Source of the DNA: UBA7374 sp049890275
GTDB lineage: Bacteria; Verrucomicrobiota; Verrucomicrobiia; Opitutales; Coraliomargaritaceae
Assembly: GCA_049890275.1 (NCBI GenBank)
Contig: JBMHBT010000006.1
Coordinates: forward strand, 1-64,000
Reading direction: 5' to 3'
Length of the DNA: 64,000 bases
Positions 42,496-50,208 of this stretch are shown here, piece after piece. Under the pieces are notes generated by a model. The model was not told where the DNA came from and searched no databases. It was given only the letters and a program-made list of their open reading frames with translations. Each line of letters begins with the position of its first letter. The first letter of the stretch is position 1. A program made the position numbers and the translations under genes.

Positions 42496-43581
42496 CTACA
42501 AAATGAGCATCGCATCTCCGTAACTGTAGAAGCGGTATTTCTCCTGAACCGCTTCTTTGTACAGTTGCTGTAGCCATTGAATACCGCTGGATCCGTTTGG
42601 ATCGAGGAATGCGGCGACGAGACAGAGCAGAGTTGATTTAGGCAGATGGAAGTTTGTAATCAGATGATCCACTGCATGGAATTGTGCCGGTGGATAGAGA
42701 AAAAGGTTCGCCTCAGCGCAGAAGTCCCCTTCTTCAGAAAGGTTTTCTCCTGGATCACTTATTGTACATCGCATCGCATCCTCAATGGAGCGTACACTTG
42801 TGGTGCCGACTGCAACGCGGGGTCCCGGATCTTTACTTTGAATGGCACGGTAGGCTGCAGATGGAATTTCGTACCATTCCTTGTGAATGGGGTGGTCTTC
42901 GATTTGCTCTGCTTGTACGGGGTGGAAGGTGCCAATGCCGACCTGTAGAGTCAGGTCGTAAAATATCGCGCCTGCTACCTCAAGCTGGTCAATCAAATCG
43001 GGAGTAAAGTGTAGACCTGCAGTCGGAGCAGCCACGGCTATTTGTTTATCATAATTGGCATAAACCGTCTGGTAGCGCTCATCGTCTAATTCGCTGCGGG
43101 GATCTTGTTCGTTGCGTTCTATGTAAGGAGGAAGTGGTACGATACCAATTCTCTGGGTGAGTTCGATCACAGATTCATCTTGAAAGAGCTGAAAGTGAAC
43201 CCGGTAATGTCCATTTTCGCCCACTTGCAGTACTTCGGCTTGGTAATTTCCTTTGAGCGAGAATCCAGTAGCAGCTGCTTTTTTGCCAGGTTTGAGTAGG
43301 CACCACCAGCAGTTGGGTTCATCTGCCGGTTGAAGGAGGAGACACTCGACGCGGCCCCCTCCGGGGCGATTCCCGTGGAGTCGAGCCTTTAGGACAGCTG
43401 CATTGTTGCGAAAATAGCGTGCGTTGTTCGGTAAATAACGGCCGATCTGTCTAAAGTACGTATGCGTAACTTCTTTGGTTGCACGATCTACCACCATGAG
43501 ACGTGATTCATCGCGTTGCGGAGTGGGTTCCTGCGCGATCCTATCTTGTGGCAGGTGATAATCAAAGAGAGTGGCATCCAT
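42496..43581 (-). CDS. queA: S-adenosylmethionine:tRNA ribosyltransferase-isomerase
   Basis: A 361-residue QueA, which transfers and isomerises the ribosyl group of SAM onto 7-aminomethyl-7-deazaguanine in tRNA to make epoxyqueuosine. Family blocks are all present: LFDYHLPQDRIAQEPTPQRDESRLMVVDR, YFRNNAAVLKARLHG, PLPPYIER, the DDERYQTVYA segment, AAPTAGLHFTPDLIDQLE, VGIGTFHPV, VGTTSVRSIE and FHLPKSTLLCLVAAF. Length is normal. It is transcribed divergently from tilS, another tRNA-modifying gene, with 74 bases between the starts. Confidence 0.97.
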   Translation of the reverse strand: MDATLFDYHLPQDRIAQEPTPQRDESRLMVVDRATKEVTHTYFRQIGRYLPNNARYFRNNAAVLKARLHGNRPGGGRVECLLLQPADEPNCWWCLLKPGKKAAATGFSLKGNYQAEVLQVGENGHYRVHFQLFQDESVIELTQRIGIVPLPPYIERNEQDPRSELDDERYQTVYANYDKQIAVAAPTAGLHFTPDLIDQLEVAGAIFYDLTLQVGIGTFHPVQAEQIEDHPIHKEWYEIPSAAYRAIQSKDPGPRVAVGTTSVRSIEDAMRCTISDPGENLSEEGDFCAEANLFLYPPAQFHAVDHLITNFHLPKSTLLCLVAAFLDPNGSSGIQWLQQLYKEAVQEKYRFYSYGDAMLIL

Positions 43582-43655
43582 GAATAAAAGGCGTTGTCCT
43601 GTTACTATCGCTGTCTTACAGATTGATCTCTTGTCAACGACAACTGTTCATACCG

Positions 43656-45107
43656 ATGCAAGTAGATGCTTTAAATTGGCCCATGCTGGCCGCAAAATTG
43701 GCCAAACAATTAGGTGGGGTGCAATCTTTGCATCCACAGGTACGGAAGTATTTAGAATCTGTTTCCTGTCGTCGCGTGTTGGTTGCTGTCTCCGGTGGTG
43801 TCGATTCGGTATGTACAATCTGTTACCTCTGGGCCCTTCGTGAACAGTATGATTTGGAGCTTATTGTGGGGCATTATAACCACGGCTGGCGTGGTATGGC
43901 GTCAGAGGAAGATGCGAAGTTTGTTGAATTACTTGCGGACAGCTTGGGCTGTACCTCTTATCTTGAACACTGTGTAGAAAAAGCTGTCAGCCAAACGGAA
44001 ACGGTCGCGCGGGAATTTCGAATGGATTTTTTGCGTCGGGTCGCGGCTGAGGAAGATTGTGCCTGTATCGTTTTCGGGCATCAGGCAAACGATATTCTGG
44101 AAACGCAGTTGCTGCGTTTGGCGCGTGGAAGTGGCTTAGAAGGTTTGGCTGCTCCTAGACCCGTACATTATTTTAATCATGCACCCACGCACCTGCGCCC
44201 CCTCTTGGCCATTTCTTCGGCTACTATTTTTCAGGCGATGGAAACGGTTGGTCTTCCTTGGCGTGAAGATAGGTCCAACCAAAATAGAGAGATCGCGCGC
44301 AACGCGCTTCGTCATGAGGTGGTGCCAGTATTTGCGAAGTCGGTTGACCGGGATATTGTAGGAGGGGCTGTTCGATCACAATACTTGTTGGAGGAGGATG
44401 CGGTCGCCTTGCAAATACTTGCAAAAGAGCAACTACCCGGCGCGTTCTCAGGTGATACTCATTTAGACCGAAAAGTACTTTGTTCAGTTCCGGTTGCTTT
44501 GGCCCGTCGAGCGGTGGCTGCTTGGCTATTGGGTTATGGTTTAATGGATTCAGTGAGTGCTGCATCAATGGACGCACTTTTAGAAGCAATCCGCGGGCAA
44601 GTGAAATGTATACGGCACAGCGTACGGGATGTATTTATAGTTGCTGATGCTAATTATGTGAGTGTGGAAAGGGAGGTCCGTGCAACGCCTATCGATGGTA
44701 TTATCAGTCTAATTGAAGGAGAAAACTTGACCTTGCCCAATGGAGCGATCCTCACTTTTGAACGGATCGATGTGGATCCGAAATTACAGGCGCGGCTCAA
44801 AGCTCGTGCAATCAATTCTAAAGAAGAGGCCTACCTAAGTGCGGAAGCAGGAGACAGGCTCAGCGTGCGTGCATGGGAGCCGGGAGATCGTTTTCGCCCC
44901 TTGGGTGCCCCAGGCGAAAAGAAACTGAAGGAATGGTTTCTGGATCGTCAAATTCCTTTGAAGGAACGCAGAGACTTACCTATTGTCATTGGGAGTAGCG
45001 GTGAGATTTTTTGGGTGCCTGGCCTCGCACCTGCTGATAATAAAAAAATTTTGCAAGACACCAAACAGGCTCTGAGGTTGACTTACCAGCTTCCCAAAAC
45101 AACTTAA
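43656..45107 (+). CDS. tilS: tRNA(Ile)-lysidine synthase
   Basis: A 483-residue N-type PP-loop ATP pyrophosphatase with LVAVSGGVDSV (SGGVDS 46-51), HYNHGWRG, FGHQANDILETQLLRLARGSGLEGLAAPRP, and LPWREDRSNQN...ARNALRHEVVPVF. These are the TilS motifs for lysidinylation of the CAU anticodon of tRNA-Ile2, an essential reaction. The C-terminal TilS domain is also present (GDRFRPLGAPGEKKLKEWFLDRQIPLKERRDLPIV). ATG 43656 is chosen; a start at 43623 would add 11 residues. ftsH follows 8 bases after the stop, the common tilS-ftsH arrangement. Confidence 0.96.
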   Translation: MQVDALNWPMLAAKLAKQLGGVQSLHPQVRKYLESVSCRRVLVAVSGGVDSVCTICYLWALREQYDLELIVGHYNHGWRGMASEEDAKFVELLADSLGCTSYLEHCVEKAVSQTETVAREFRMDFLRRVAAEEDCACIVFGHQANDILETQLLRLARGSGLEGLAAPRPVHYFNHAPTHLRPLLAISSATIFQAMETVGLPWREDRSNQNREIARNALRHEVVPVFAKSVDRDIVGGAVRSQYLLEEDAVALQILAKEQLPGAFSGDTHLDRKVLCSVPVALARRAVAAWLLGYGLMDSVSAASMDALLEAIRGQVKCIRHSVRDVFIVADANYVSVEREVRATPIDGIISLIEGENLTLPNGAILTFERIDVDPKLQARLKARAINSKEEAYLSAEAGDRLSVRAWEPGDRFRPLGAPGEKKLKEWFLDRQIPLKERRDLPIVIGSSGEIFWVPGLAPADNKKILQDTKQALRLTYQLPKTT

Positions 45108-45115
45108 ACCATCCC

Positions 45116-47188
45116 ATGCCGACCGAGCAAAAACCATCTCAAAAAAACAACAGCGGGCGTAACACCCCTCCTGAACGTTTCCAGCCGAAAGTCCTTCTTG
45201 TCTGGCTGGCGATTATAACTGCAATGATTGCGCTGTGGTATGCTTCACCACGCGATGGATTGGGCGCTAAAAAGCTCAGTATTGCTGAGCTCGTGCAAGC
45301 GGTCAAAGAGGAGCAAATAAAGCCAGGGGACGGCGTCATGAAGCCGGATCCCTCTTTAGGACGCGACGGTTATGTAATTACCGGACAGATGCTGAACCCC
45401 GATTTCGACTCTGCCGTTGCTGAGAGTCTTGGGGAGGAGTCATCGGCGAGTCCTATTCCTCAAAAAGTGCGCTTTAGCTCGGAGGGTCGTGTCACAGATG
45501 CTGATTTCCCCTTGCTCAGTACTTACTTGAAAGAAGAACGGAGCAGTACGGCATTGCAGGAAATTCTTATCAGCTTCTTACCCTTTTTATTAATTATCGG
45601 CTTACTTTATTTTCTTTTTGTTCGGCAGATTAAAAACGCTGGACGTGGAGCCATGAGTTTTGGCAAAAGCAAAGCCAAGATGCTGACCCGGGATAAGGAT
45701 TCAGTGACCTTTAAAGATGTCGCCGGCTGCGATGAGGCGAAGGAAGAGGTGTCTGAAGTAGTGGATTTCCTCAAAGACCCAAAGAAATTTCAACGAATCG
45801 GTGGCCGTATACCGAAGGGAGTGCTTATGGTGGGTCCTCCGGGAACGGGTAAGACACTCTTGGCGAAGGCAGTCGCTGGTGAAGCAGATGTGCCTTTCTT
45901 CTCAATTTCGGGTTCTGACTTTGTTGAGATGTTTGTCGGTGTAGGTGCTGCCCGCGTGCGTGATATGTTCGAACAGGGACGCAAGAGCGCGCCCTGCATT
46001 GTTTTTATCGATGAGATTGATGCCGTCGGTCGTCAGCGTGGTGCTGGTCTCGGTGGTGGCAACGATGAACGTGAGCAAACACTGAATTCTCTCTTGGTTG
46101 AGATGGATGGCTTTGATGGGCATGAGGGAGTGATTATTATTGCTGCGACAAATCGCCCGGATGTTTTGGACAATGCCTTGCTTCGCCCGGGCCGTTTTGA
46201 CCGCCAAGTAACGATCGATTTACCCGACTTGAATGGCCGTCATGAAATTTTGCAGGTTCATGCTAAGAAGATCGCACTCTCCGAGTCGGTTAATTTAGAG
46301 CATGTGGCTCGTAATACGCCTGGTTTCTCCGGTGCCGATTTAGCTAACTTACTTAACGAGAGCGCTCTAATCGCCGCACGCTATAATAAAAAAGTAGTCG
46401 ACGCTGAGGATATCGACGAGGCTCGCGACAAGATTTCCTTTGGGCGAGAGCGACGCAAGTTGATGGATGATGAGGATCGCAAGATTACCGCCTACCATGA
46501 AGCGGGTCATGCCCTTGTGCAAGCGGTTGTCGATGACGGACATTTGCCAGTGCACAAGGTTACAATTATTCCCCGTGGGCAAAGTCTGGGGTCGACGATG
46601 TTTATGCCGAAGAAGGATGTTCTGAATCATTCGAAACGTCGTCTGCTCAATCAAATTTGCTGTGGTATGGGTGGGCGTGCGGCCGAAGCTATAGTCATGG
46701 GAGATATTACCTCAGGAGCTTCCGGAGACATCCGCATGGTTACGAAGACCGCTCGGCACATGGTCTGTGACTGGGGGATGACAGATCTTGGGCCGGTTGC
46801 TTATGGTGAAAATAAGGATCATGTTTTTCTGGGTCAGGAAATCCAGCGTTCACAGAATTACAGTGAGGAGACTGCTCAGAAAATAGATCACGCGATTCAT
46901 TCAATCGTTGATGATCAATACCAGCGCTCTCTGGCTATTCTCGAAAAGCACCGTCAAGCTTTGGATGTCTGTGCAGAAGCACTTCTTGAACACGAAACAA
47001 TCGAAGGGAAGCACGTTCAGGAGATACTCGAGCACGGAAAAATTTGCTCACCGATTATCAAGCGCGAGCCGATCTCAGAAGACGCAGAGGTTGAGCCCGA
47101 AGAGGAGAAGCCGCCGGCAAAGGATTCTCAAGAAAAGCCGGATGATGGCCTTGCCGCTGGGGAAGCTCCAGCCGGAGTTCCGGCTTAA
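45116..47188 (+). CDS. ftsH: ATP-dependent zinc metalloprotease FtsH
   Basis: A 690-residue membrane-anchored AAA+ protease. There are two membrane helices (VLLVWLAIITAMIALWY near residue 30 and ILISFLPFLLIIGLLYFLF near 150) with a periplasmic domain between. The AAA module has VGPPGTGKT (Walker A, about 238-246), FIDEIDAVGRQRGAGLGGGNDEREQTLN (Walker B and SRH). The zinc protease domain has HEAGH (461-465). The C-terminus is Glu/Pro-rich. It degrades misfolded membrane proteins and regulators such as LpxC in relatives. It follows tilS by 8 bases. Confidence 0.98.
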   Translation: MPTEQKPSQKNNSGRNTPPERFQPKVLLVWLAIITAMIALWYASPRDGLGAKKLSIAELVQAVKEEQIKPGDGVMKPDPSLGRDGYVITGQMLNPDFDSAVAESLGEESSASPIPQKVRFSSEGRVTDADFPLLSTYLKEERSSTALQEILISFLPFLLIIGLLYFLFVRQIKNAGRGAMSFGKSKAKMLTRDKDSVTFKDVAGCDEAKEEVSEVVDFLKDPKKFQRIGGRIPKGVLMVGPPGTGKTLLAKAVAGEADVPFFSISGSDFVEMFVGVGAARVRDMFEQGRKSAPCIVFIDEIDAVGRQRGAGLGGGNDEREQTLNSLLVEMDGFDGHEGVIIIAATNRPDVLDNALLRPGRFDRQVTIDLPDLNGRHEILQVHAKKIALSESVNLEHVARNTPGFSGADLANLLNESALIAARYNKKVVDAEDIDEARDKISFGRERRKLMDDEDRKITAYHEAGHALVQAVVDDGHLPVHKVTIIPRGQSLGSTMFMPKKDVLNHSKRRLLNQICCGMGGRAAEAIVMGDITSGASGDIRMVTKTARHMVCDWGMTDLGPVAYGENKDHVFLGQEIQRSQNYSEETAQKIDHAIHSIVDDQYQRSLAILEKHRQALDVCAEALLEHETIEGKHVQEILEHGKICSPIIKREPISEDAEVEPEEEKPPAKDSQEKPDDGLAAGEAPAGVPA

Positions 47189-47217
47189 GCGAGTATCTAG
47201 ATTCCGCAGTTCTCTGC

Positions 47218-47258
47218 TCAGCAGGCCTTTCTTTATGGCCGCTGCTGAAGTTCATTTT
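47218..47258 (+). terminator. possible intrinsic terminator after ftsH
   Basis: TCAGCAGGCC (47218-47227) pairs with GGCCGCTGCTGA (47237-47248), leaving a two-base bulge and a 9-base loop, and a T-rich tail (TTCATTTTTA) follows. The stem is decent but interrupted and the U-tract is broken, so strength is uncertain. Confidence 0.4.
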
Positions 47259-47307
47259 TATGTTTTCAGCCTTTCTTCTGGAAGCTATCTTCGTCGCTTT
47301 GTTATAA

Positions 47308-49281
47308 ATGAATCTTCTTATATCGATGCGCAAACGCTCCAGAAAATCGGATAGTGTACCTTTTTATGGACGCATCACATGGGGGAATTTCTTCGACTGG
47401 CTTGTTACCCTTTGTCTCTGTGCGCTTTTCATATTTGTAGGCGTTAGCCTTGGTTCTATTCGGCCGGAAACACATTGTTTGCTCTTACCATTTTTTGTTC
47501 TTTTGCTCTTCTTCCATGGTTTATGGTTTGTATTTGAAGATGCATCTCGTGCACGGTTTAGTTTAGTTCCTATTGTCTTTCTGCCTTTTCTTCTTTGGGC
47601 TGGCTTCAGTGCTTTTAGTTTGAGTCCGGCTCCCTGGCGCGGTTGGCAGGATTGGATTTATTACGTAGAGGCATTTATTTTCTTATGGCTTTTATGTAAT
47701 AATGGTCGATCCATCAGTCACCTATGGGTGATTTGTCTATCTGCTTTGATTCCAGTAACTGTGGGTGTGCTGATCGGCTTTTATCAATTATTTCAAGATC
47801 CCAACTTAGTGGCGATAGCCTGGGGGGCGATGCCGGTAGAAATGAGTGTCGACTTTATTGGGCGTTCAACTGGGCTCTTTGCGGATCCACATTCGTTTGC
47901 GCTGTTTTTATTGGTCGCTTTTACTTGTCTTTTATTTCTGGGTCTCGCAACTCGTTTACCAGTTTTGCAGAGAATACTTTCTTTGTATGGAGCGCTCGTA
48001 CTTTTTGGCTGTACGGTATTAACTCAGGTTTTTTGGGTTTATGTGGGGTTTGCAGGTATGTTGCTGGTCATGCCTTGGTTGGTTTTTAAGCGAACCCGCA
48101 AGCGCGTTTTTTGGGGTCTCTTTACCGCTCTTGGACTCGTTTCACTAGTAGCCCTGACTATTTTCTTGAACCCAGTGGTAGGGGAGAAAGCAGGGCATGT
48201 TTGGTCTTTGGAGGGTGAAGGAATACGGCGTGTACTCTGGCCCGAAGCAGCAACCCTGACGGGAGAAAATCTTATACTCGGAGTGGGCAGTGGTGCTTTT
48301 GGTATGATGATTGAGCAAAGCTCTCGGGTTAGTCTGGTTCATGCCGTACAAACACCACTCAATGATGCCTTACTTATCTCTGCAGAACTCGGCTTGTTCG
48401 GGTTGTTTCTCCTTGTCCTCCCCATAGGTTTTTTATTGGTCGGCGCATGGAGTGCTTTGCGAAAAGAACCGTTTGTAAAATACTCTGGACAAACCAGAAC
48501 ACGTTTGGTCATGCCGACTCAGCGTTTTTTCTTATCCTTTGCATTGCTGGGGTCGATCGCATGTCTACTCGGTTCTTTTTTACAAGGTGTACTCTTGTTA
48601 CCCATGCTGTTGTTTACCGGCGCTCTTTTTTTCGGTCTCTTAATAAAGACAAGCTACAATCTACAGATAGTGTTACCACATCATCGACTGGTTCGAACTG
48701 GCTATGTACTGTTCGTCTTAAGTGTAGGGATTGTTTTCATTGATTTTGCTTTACCAATTCTCCGTGCAAGAGAATTAGAGCTAGTTTACTCGCAACGACT
48801 TGAAGAGATTGTTGAAAATAAACTTCATCTTTCTGGAAACCAGTCGCACCTCAATGAAGTGATCAATAAGTATGCGGATGGATGCTTACTTCATCCTGAA
48901 AATGCAGATTTGTGGATTGGTCGTAGTCAAGCGGTGGCACAGCGTTACTTTGGTAATCCATCACTTTTTATCGAGATTGGAGAAGAATCTCTGGCTTATG
49001 CTCAGCGAGCGGTTGAAATCAGTCCGGAGTATGCGAGGGCTTGGTCACAGCTGGGTTTGGCCCATGCTCTTTCCGGAAACGTGGAAGCCGCAGAAGAGGC
49101 CCTGTTGAAGGGTATTGAATTGGCACCCAATTCCAGTAACGCCCACTACTACTGGGCGTCTTTTGCCAGTTTATTTTCTAACAAGATGGATTCAGCCAGA
49201 CAATCCGCCCTGCGAGCGGTTGAAATCAATCCTGAAAATATTCCAGCTCAACAGATCAACCGTAAATTGAATATTTTATGA
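47308..49281 (+). CDS. O-antigen ligase-like membrane protein with C-terminal TPRs
   Basis: A 657-residue polytopic protein with about 10-12 helices. The periplasmic loop of the Wzy_C/WaaL family lies near residues 300-360: GEGIRRVLWPEA, LILGVGSGAFGMMIEQ, VHAVQTPLNDALLISAELGLFGLFLLV, matching the family's G-x-G-x-N and H-x-x-x-L-x3-x-E-x-G patterns. After residue 540 come two to three TPRs (ARAWSQLGLAHALSGNVEAAEEALLKGIELAP). Such chimeras are common in Verrucomicrobiota and Planctomycetota; they may ligate or polymerise a polysaccharide, or glycosylate proteins. It overlaps the next gene by four bases. It is separate from the 1-18 kb cluster. Confidence 0.82.
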   Translation: MNLLISMRKRSRKSDSVPFYGRITWGNFFDWLVTLCLCALFIFVGVSLGSIRPETHCLLLPFFVLLLFFHGLWFVFEDASRARFSLVPIVFLPFLLWAGFSAFSLSPAPWRGWQDWIYYVEAFIFLWLLCNNGRSISHLWVICLSALIPVTVGVLIGFYQLFQDPNLVAIAWGAMPVEMSVDFIGRSTGLFADPHSFALFLLVAFTCLLFLGLATRLPVLQRILSLYGALVLFGCTVLTQVFWVYVGFAGMLLVMPWLVFKRTRKRVFWGLFTALGLVSLVALTIFLNPVVGEKAGHVWSLEGEGIRRVLWPEAATLTGENLILGVGSGAFGMMIEQSSRVSLVHAVQTPLNDALLISAELGLFGLFLLVLPIGFLLVGAWSALRKEPFVKYSGQTRTRLVMPTQRFFLSFALLGSIACLLGSFLQGVLLLPMLLFTGALFFGLLIKTSYNLQIVLPHHRLVRTGYVLFVLSVGIVFIDFALPILRARELELVYSQRLEEIVENKLHLSGNQSHLNEVINKYADGCLLHPENADLWIGRSQAVAQRYFGNPSLFIEIGEESLAYAQRAVEISPEYARAWSQLGLAHALSGNVEAAEEALLKGIELAPNSSNAHYYWASFASLFSNKMDSARQSALRAVEINPENIPAQQINRKLNIL

Positions 49282-50162
49282 ATATCTGGTTTAGGTTTTT
49301 CTTTCGTATAATACCGGTTTTTTTCCTCTTTCATGGAGGCGTTGCTGGTCAGGGTTGGATGCACGGATCTCTCTACCTCCCCAAAGTTCCCGATGGGTTC
49401 GTTCTCAATCCAATTGGACAAGGCCGACAAACTTTGGCCGATGCTCGAAAAGTTGTCTCTTCTCGTATTCGGCTTTCTGGTCAGGCAGAGGAGAGTCTCT
49501 TGCTTTCCGGTTCAAATGGGCTCCATCTCAGTTTTAACGGAAAGGGACATCTTGCATTTGAGCGTTTTGAACAACGGGTTTCTGCAGGCCAGCTGAAGGG
49601 GGAAAGTCGAAGCATTTTATCGATGAATGCGGGTAGACTTGAAATCGATAGTCGTCAACTGGCAGAAGGTTCGCAGGTACTTTTGGAATTGCCGATTGGG
49701 CGTGTCTTAATGGATAGCGTGTTGTGCTCAATTCTTTTGGAATCGGATGTTCATTCTAAAATCTATCGTTTTGAATTTAACTGTGCCAAAGGTTCTATAC
49801 GCTTCACTGATCGATCAGGAGAAAGCTACATGATTCAGGGAAATCAAGTGATCATGGGTGCAGGTAGTTCTTCAAATCCTTCGTTGGAGATTTCTGATTT
49901 AGATGAGCGCATGGCAGATAAGATGGAGGCATTTGTTGTACGTTGTCGAAGTGAATTGAGTGCCTTGGATGAAAACTCAATGGAGTGGTTGAGTCAGATG
50001 AGCCTAGTTTCAGGCCTAACAGAAGCGTTCGATGCTGATCCGCCGAAAAATTTTGCCAATCCTGAGGGGAAAAAGCCGTATGTTATCGAATTTTCTCCTA
50101 AGCCCAAATTATTGATTCCTCGATATGGCATTGTTCAGTCCCTTTTATCCGATGAAGATTAG
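49278..50162 (+). CDS. FecR-like secreted protein
   Basis: A 294-residue exported protein. The signal peptide is FRFFFRIIPVFFLFHGGVAGQG. The middle (about 70-200) looks like a FecR-type beta domain: SGQAEESLLLSGSNGLHLSFNGKGHLAFERF, LKGESRSILSMNAGRLEID, IGRVLMDSVLCSILLESDVHSKIYRFEFNCAKGSIRF. The C-terminal ~90 residues are Ser/Asp/Glu-rich and of no known family. It is placed between an O-antigen-ligase/TPR gene (four-base overlap) and a CHASE2 cyclase, a neighbourhood in which FecR-like proteins act as periplasmic sensors. A start right at the overlap (49278) supports co-translation. Confidence 0.6.
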   Translation: MNIWFRFFFRIIPVFFLFHGGVAGQGWMHGSLYLPKVPDGFVLNPIGQGRQTLADARKVVSSRIRLSGQAEESLLLSGSNGLHLSFNGKGHLAFERFEQRVSAGQLKGESRSILSMNAGRLEIDSRQLAEGSQVLLELPIGRVLMDSVLCSILLESDVHSKIYRFEFNCAKGSIRFTDRSGESYMIQGNQVIMGAGSSSNPSLEISDLDERMADKMEAFVVRCRSELSALDENSMEWLSQMSLVSGLTEAFDADPPKNFANPEGKKPYVIEFSPKPKLLIPRYGIVQSLLSDED

Positions 50163-50208
50163 TCGTTCTAGCATATTCCTACAATGAATTCATGAGGGAT
50201 TTATTTTC